NCBI GenBank assembly: GCA_015680685.1
Contig: MNCI01037977.1
Span: 122,910-186,909, forward strand
Length of the DNA: 64,000 bases
Direction of reading: 5' to 3'
Origin: Gnetum montanum
Lineage: Eukaryota; Streptophyta; Gnetopsida; Gnetales; Gnetaceae
Shown: one piece after another, positions 58,622-64,000 of the stretch
Layout of the letters: the number at the start of each line of letters is the position of its first letter
How positions within the stretch are numbered: the first letter of the stretch is position 1
Made by a program: the position numbers and the translations under genes
The notes under the pieces: generated by a model
Told to the model about the DNA's origin: nothing
The model's database searches: none
What the model saw: the letters and a program-made list of their open reading frames with translations, nothing else

Positions 58622-59584
58622 TGATGAGAGCGATTACTCTAATTATTAGAGTGGTTACTGTAGCGGTTACTTTAGCAGTTATTCTAATTATTAGAGTGGT
58701 TACTTTAGTAGTTATTCTAATTATTAGAGTGGTTACTCTAGCAGTTATTCTAATTATTAGAGTGGTTATTTTAGCGGTTACTTTAGCAATTATTTTAATT
58801 ATTAGAGTGGTTACTCTAATTATTACAGTAGTTGCTCCCAAATCTATAAATATAGTGCCCAGGTGCACAATAGGAAAGACGTCTTTTAGCAGTCAAGTAG
58901 CGAAACTCTTGTAGTCTGTTTGAAAGTTAGAGTATTTTCCAAGTGCCCGCAGCAGGAGGTCTAAGTGTGGATGGATCTTTATGCGAGCATTGTGTACCTG
59001 AGCACACTTTGTGTACAGCAATAAAGATAAGCTCTTATGCATTTCTTACGCATTTCTTTTATTTAATTTTCTTATGCATTTATTTTATTTTATTTTATGC
59101 ACTTTACATTTATGTTATTAGCACAACAATTCATTTTGATCAATTAAGTAAATCGTTAAATTACACAAGCATGACCACTTCGAGCATGCGTGTAATGCTT
59201 AGTAACCCAGCAACAATTAGCGTTTGGTAATCCCAGCAGTGCAACACTGGATTAGGATGTGTACGGAAAGTGGGAATGGATGCTGGTGTTAGGATTAGTT
59301 AGAACTTAGTTAATGAGTAGTTAAGTTAAATTAGTCACTTAGTTACCTCTCTCCTTCCCTACTAGTGCAAGACATAAAAACATAAAAGCTATAAACATCA
59401 TATGCCTCAACCTTACTTAACCATACAATTGTGACATACAGGTAAGCTTGGGAAGACAACGATCAACCAACCTGTCCTTGTTCCACAAGGGCGCATAAGC
59501 ACTTAGTCCTTGAAATTCGATCGGATCGAGCATTTCATGCTCGTATTCATATTGTTGAGTGTAGGGGTACCTCGCCTCTCATCA
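58622..59584 (+). repeat. Solo LTR (963 bp) with perfect target-site duplication
   Basis: Begins TGATGAGAGCGATTACTC and ends CTCGCCTCTCATCA. Flanked by CATAT on both sides (58617-58621 and 59585-59589). No PBS or internal sequence follows. It therefore arose from recombination between the two LTRs of a full element. It is the same subfamily as the left-edge element LTR. The U3 has six CTAATTATTAG-like units between 58639 and 58830, and TATAAATA is at 58845-58852. It is the best preserved copy of the family here, judged by intact CpG and motifs, so it may be among the youngest. Confidence 0.9.
58639..58830 (+). repeat. U3 array of TAATTA palindromes
   Basis: CTAATTATTAG-like units at about 58639, 58684, 58718, 58750, 58795 and 58816, separated by GTTACT, TTAGCGGTTA or TTAGCAGTTA spacers. 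The usual spacing is 32-45 bp. Each unit holds TAATTA, the core bound by many homeodomain proteins. Any binding is inference. Confidence 0.7.
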
Positions 59585-59589
59585 CATAT

Positions 59590-61828
59590 GATCTAAAATG
59601 GAGTAGAGGTCATGGGTTTAAATCTAAATTAAATCTAAATATAAATCTTAGAAATGGTACTATGTGTCATTAATAATACTAGCACAAGCAAATTGAAACT
59701 AACCATCAAGAACATTGATCATAGTAAAGATCATGGAGCATGAGCATGTAGTTGCAAAGGTTTGGGGTTGTGTAGTTACAAAAAGGTTTGCATTAGTAAT
59801 GGAAGATGGTTTAAGGCATGAGTGCTTGAGGGTTTGCAACAATGATAGTTTTGTCCCACTATAGTAGCTACAAAATATTTTTGAAAACTTGAATAAAAAT
59901 TTTTTTCGTGGTTTGTAGAATTTCATTGCTTTGTGGTTGAAGAAAGTCTTAGTTGACTCCATTACAAGTCCTATATTTTTAAAATATTTTTTGATTAGGC
60001 TATTTTTCTTTTGTGATTTCTGCAATGAAAGATCCAAAAATAATGCAAGACTTAGGGAGGTGGTTTATTTGTAATTTCATAAAATGTCTCAAGGTTAAAC
60101 AATTGTTGTTAAATTATCTAAGTTAGTTGCAACTTGATACACAACTATTTCTTGGTATGAAAAGCTATTTGGAGTTGGAGGAGGTTTAGTTATTAAAAGA
60201 TACTTTTCAAAAATCAATACTTTTAGGTATGAAGAAGTTTTGCTATTTCATTAGTGTTTATCTAAATCAAATATGAATTTTAATTTTTAGTTTGATTATT
60301 TTCCTATATTTTTTTCTTAGGTTTCATATGGAACAAGTTGAGAAAGAAATAGGAGGAGAAAGTATGAACTAACATATGAAAAATTAAAGAAAGGGAAAAA
60401 AAGAGAATACATGATGAAAATTTAAAGAGGTGCATTTAAAGACTTCTCGATTCATAGTAAAAATGTAAAATTGAATAAAACAAAAAGTAGAGGGAATTTG
60501 TCGTAGTTCTTTTGATAATAACAAGATTGAAATTTGTAGTACAAGTAATGAAGTTGAAACAATTATGCTTGCTAAAGATAATGATAAACGTAATGAGATA
60601 ATAAAATATACTATGTCAAAATCTAAAAACATCTATGATCCAAACAATTGGATATACGTTAATGTAAAAATAACCGAGCTTTGGGTTGAGAAATGTTTAT
60701 TACAATATCACATTTTAAATTTCCTATTGATAAAAATTCTTAACATTTTTTTTATACATTTTATTATTTGTGAGAATTACCTAATGGGAAAACATGGTAG
60801 AAGAGCTATCTTCAAATAAAAAAAGTGTAATGTTTTTTTAATAATAAAATTTCACTTTTTATAATTTGTATAATTTCATTATATTTAATATTATAAAAAT
60901 TAAAATTAATAAATGATGTATTAAAAGGCCTATCTTGAGATGACTAGGGTATTCACGTAGTTGGATCAAAATATCAAATTTATTCAAGATTCTTATGATA
61001 GCAAAGATTTAAACCCAACTCTAAATTATTTTATTAATTATTAAGCAAGCTTAAAACTCATGATTAAACCTAAATTAGAAATGTATTTTCTATATCCACA
61101 TTTATGATATTTAAGAGCTTCTTAGGAGACTCTCATAAACCTTTTTTTGTTATTTTTGAAAATATATGTATACATGCTTATGTGTATTGGATAATAACTA
61201 GTAAGATGTTAGCTTAATCAATAATTTGTTTGCATGTTAACATATAAACTAAAAGTCTCTTACATATAATTAAACATTGTTCAATTATTTATGGTTTATA
61301 GATGTAATAAAATCTTTAGTTTTAGTTTTGTATATAATTAAGCATTGTCACACCTTTATTCAATATTATATAGTTTTATGTCATTTGAATCATACACAAT
61401 TAGTTTCAAACAATCATTATCCTAACAATATGTAGTTAGTTACATAAGTTCTCTATTGTCCTACATCTCTATTAAGAGCTAGAACTTGATGTATTTTAAC
61501 ATAGAGTTGATAAATAATAATTTAAATACTTTTTTCAAGTAAATACATTTTATAAATGACAAAAAAGTTAATTTGACATTAATGTATAATAGAGGGATTA
61601 CATAGTAAAACTAGAGTATGATTTTACATGGTGTTTGTGATGATTTAAGGAAGGTTCTTAAAGGACATCTTAATACATTTGGTGTCAAAATTTTTGATTC
61701 TTCATTTGATGCGGAAATATTTGTTAATTTGAGAATGCAAATTTACAAACTAGTAAGCAAAAATTTGAGACACCTTCTTCTATAATGTTAACATAACCAA
61801 GACACTTTATTTTGTTCTTCTTGATGAT
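59590..61828. other. AT-rich stretch with no recognised gene
   Basis: Minus-strand frames at 59699-60037 and 60384-60632 and a + strand frame at 60565-60819 are short, AT-driven and without motifs. Nothing identifies an element family. Confidence 0.4.
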
Positions 61829-62709
61829 TAATGAGTTGCGAGGTACCCCTACACTTAACCATACGAATATGAGCGTTCATGCACGATCTAGTTGAACTCC
61901 ATAGATGGGCTAGTTGTGGTGTCTAGATAGTTACACGTTGATTGTAGTTCACTGTCTTTGGACTAGTATTTGCTTTGTCGTGTATGGTTTAGTCTAGAGT
62001 GAGGGGTATGGGATGATCCTAAACTAGTGCTACTCCTAGAGGCAATGGAAAATAACTTTGTTTTAAGCTAAGAGGGAGTGGGAGAAGAGAATCTAAGCTA
62101 GCCTAAGTGTGATGAGCATCCATCCTTAATCATCCGTATACATCTTGGACCTCGTGTACTACTTCTGGGATTACCAAGAGTATATTACTTGAGCGCTCCT
62201 AGATACGCTACTGGGTTACCAAGTAGTCACACTTAAATGCTTGTGATTAAGTCATACTCATTCCATGTTTATTAACACAGATAGTAAAGGAAGGTAAAGA
62301 AACATTAATTAAGAAAGAAATAAATAACAATAACAGTTAAATAATTAGAACTAAGTGAATGCTGCAATGATAAAGTAATCTTGATCTTTATTGCTGGTCA
62401 TGCGCGTGTCCAAGTACGTCACACTCGAATAAAGGTTCCATACAATTACAATCATCACATTGCAGGCATGCATTGGGGAAAGGGTTGAGAAGAACTAAAA
62501 GTGAACAAAAAATACTCTACTTCTACACTTACTATAACTCTAAAACTTGACTCTTTCCTGTGCATCCAAATGTGGCATTTATAGGCTTACATAGGAACCA
62601 CAATATTGCGTATCTGATATTGTTAGCCAGGTTGCAATATCGCGTACCTGATATCGTGGATCCGATATCATGGGTCTAATATTAGAGCCTGACAAATCAT
62701 GGTTCATCA
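61829..62709 (-). repeat. 3' LTR (881 bp) of the right-edge element
   Basis: On the + strand it opens TAATGAGTTGCGAGGTACCC, where the family has TGATGAGTGGCGAGG, so the terminal G is probably mutated. It closes AATCATGGTTCATCA. The left boundary is uncertain by a few bases because TGATGA also occurs at 61822. Confidence 0.85.
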
Positions 62710-62887
62710 TACCCCCACGACTGAATGAAAACCCGTCCTCGAGTCAAACAAAATGAGAACAAGGCCAATTGATTACACAGTGGATAGGTATGGGATTATT
62801 GACAGACTAGAAATTTATTCATGCTACAATGGAGAATTGAATATGACAAAACTAAGATAGACATAAAATTATAGAATTTATTAGAAC

Positions 62888-64000
62888 TCATGTGGTTCCT
62901 AGTGGTAGTGGTTCCTCCATGGGTCTCTTCCCCTTGTCTTGTGCTCCAGGTTTAGGAGTTGATGGCTCTGAAGGAGTGCCTGGAGCTTTTCCTCTTCGAT
63001 TCAAGGATCTTGTGCCATCCATGCTGATGCTCCAATGTTTGATGGAGTCGACACCTCCCATGGACATGGCAATTTGGGAACATCTGATTAGCCTTGACAT
63101 ACTAGGCTACAAACAATTATCGTTCCTCTTCATAGGCTCTAGCTTTATCCTTGTATTTCTGGTAATCCGTAAGTGATCGAGCCAAGTCTGCTGCGACATC
63201 TTTTTATCCTTAGTAGCTGGTTTTGACCACCTCCAACTCAAAATTTGCCACTTCTAATTTCTGTAGCATCTTCTTATGCTTAGCAAATTTTGTTTCATGC
63301 TTCACATAGGTGGTTGCTACCTGCTTCTCTAGCTCTGTGCTCGGCCGGCCTACTATTAACATGGCTAGATTGACATACCGCATGTTTGCCAATTCCATGT
63401 CCTCCATAAGATCTTGTACCTACAAGTCTTGGCTTTTGATCTCTGCTTGGTGGGCGAATGCATAGGTATCCAATATGGCCCGCTAATCAGTGTTTTGAGC
63501 ACTGAGAGTGTTGATATGGGCCTTGGTCATCTGAATTTCTTTTTCAATTACTTGCTTACACATCCCCACTTGGTCCCTGAAGTGTTCCTTTAGCTTTTCA
63601 TGTCTCTTGGTCTTGTTTTGCCACGTGCTTATTTCAATTGTTGTCTTTTGATGAACTGTGCACACCTCCTCCATTAGAAGGGTTCAATTTTCTCTAGCCA
63701 AGCGATTCATGTCCTGATTGACCTTGACTAATTGTTCTTGTAACTACTGAAAATTTTCTTTGAGAACATTCTTTTGTTTTTCCATGGTGGTCAACCAAAG
63801 ATGGTCTACAACAAGCTATTTGTTCTCCTCTTATAAGGCCTTGAGTGCTTTGTCATGCGCATATGTTTATGCTTGTGTCTTGGAAGCATCCCAATCGACC
63901 TTCTCTTTTTCCTTCTCCACTCGTTTATTCTCCACCAATAATTTATTAAGTTGCTTCATCTTGAAAGACTCTAGCTAGTTTGCAAGGATAAATTGAGATG
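62888..64000 (-). pseudogene. Accessory coiled-coil ORF in env position, partial
   Basis: A hydrophilic Lys/Glu/Gln-rich protein lying, in sense, between pol and the 3' LTR. In minus-strand order it contains KQLNKLLVENKRVEKEKEKV, TMEKQKNVLKENFQ, MEEVCTVHQKTTIEIS, HEKLKEHFRDQVGMCKQVIE, MEDMELANMRYVNLAMLIVG, RPSTELEKQVATTYVKHET, LQKLEVANFELEVVK, LHQTLEHQHG and the end EEPLPLGTT with a stop at 62888. Heptad-like Leu/Ile/Val spacing runs through most of it. There is no signal peptide or membrane segment in what is visible, so it does not look like an envelope protein. Four to six stops or frameshifts break it here. The function is unknown to me. Confidence 0.65.

Larger units (their letters stand above)
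61829..64000 (-). mobile_element. Athila-type gypsy element, 3' part, runs off the right edge
   Basis: Minus-strand element. Its 3' LTR (61829-62709) is followed on the right by a C-rich tract (TACCCCCACGACTG, the polypurine tract on the minus strand) and then the accessory coiled-coil ORF (62888-64000). The pol region would lie beyond 64000. The family is that of the 6.0 kb element: the LTR has the same GATATC-type U3 motifs and 62580-62710 closely matches 11065-11225 in reverse. Confidence 0.85.

Overview
The window looks like nuclear DNA of a large-genome seed plant. It is AT-rich, has no operons or bacterial-type gene packing, and holds one split gene in a sea of old nested retroelements. 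Heavy nesting, mutated and stop-riddled Athila-type Ty3/gypsy copies, RTE-type LINEs and a tRNA-derived SINE suggest a gymnosperm such as a conifer, cycad or ginkgo. That placement is inference, not proof.

The one confident host gene is a WUSCHEL-related homeobox (WOX) gene on the + strand at about 53.6-55.7 kb. Exon 1 encodes a Ser-rich N-terminus and the homeodomain. A 1.33 kb intron follows, and exon 2 ends in a WUS box. The joined reading frame is 193 codons. The homeodomain has Lys in place of the near-invariant Gln of the WFQN motif (Bicoid-type K50). About 4 kb upstream and about 1 kb downstream look low-copy and carry GA/CT-rich tracts.

The rest is mainly one family of long-terminal-repeat elements with LTRs of about 850-960 bp. 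They start TGATGA, end TCATCA, and are followed by a tRNA-Asp-type primer-binding site. From left to right: a truncated minus-strand copy (1-2552) has landed in an older, different gypsy element (2553-5060). A deeply nested block at 10-30 kb has an old host element whose 3' accessory coiled-coil ORF is split by a 6.0 kb gag-only element (11061-17075, +) and a 9.7 kb copy with remnants of all domains (17695-27429, -). The 3' LTR of the old host element was itself split by an RTE LINE. A second gag-only element lies at 36307-42582 (+). A solo LTR with a perfect 5 bp duplication lies at 58622-59584, 2.9 kb downstream of the WOX gene. A minus-strand element with the coiled-coil ORF runs off the right edge (61829-64000).

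The gag-only copies share the same gag end and lack the whole protease-RT-RNaseH-integrase block, so they look like a non-autonomous lineage mobilised by relatives of the 9.7 kb copy. Every pol copy seen here is broken. Other pieces include a second LINE fragment, a SINE with clear target-site duplications, several short tandem arrays and remnants of unclassified LTR elements. One GC-richer stretch at 7.3-8.35 kb is unexplained.
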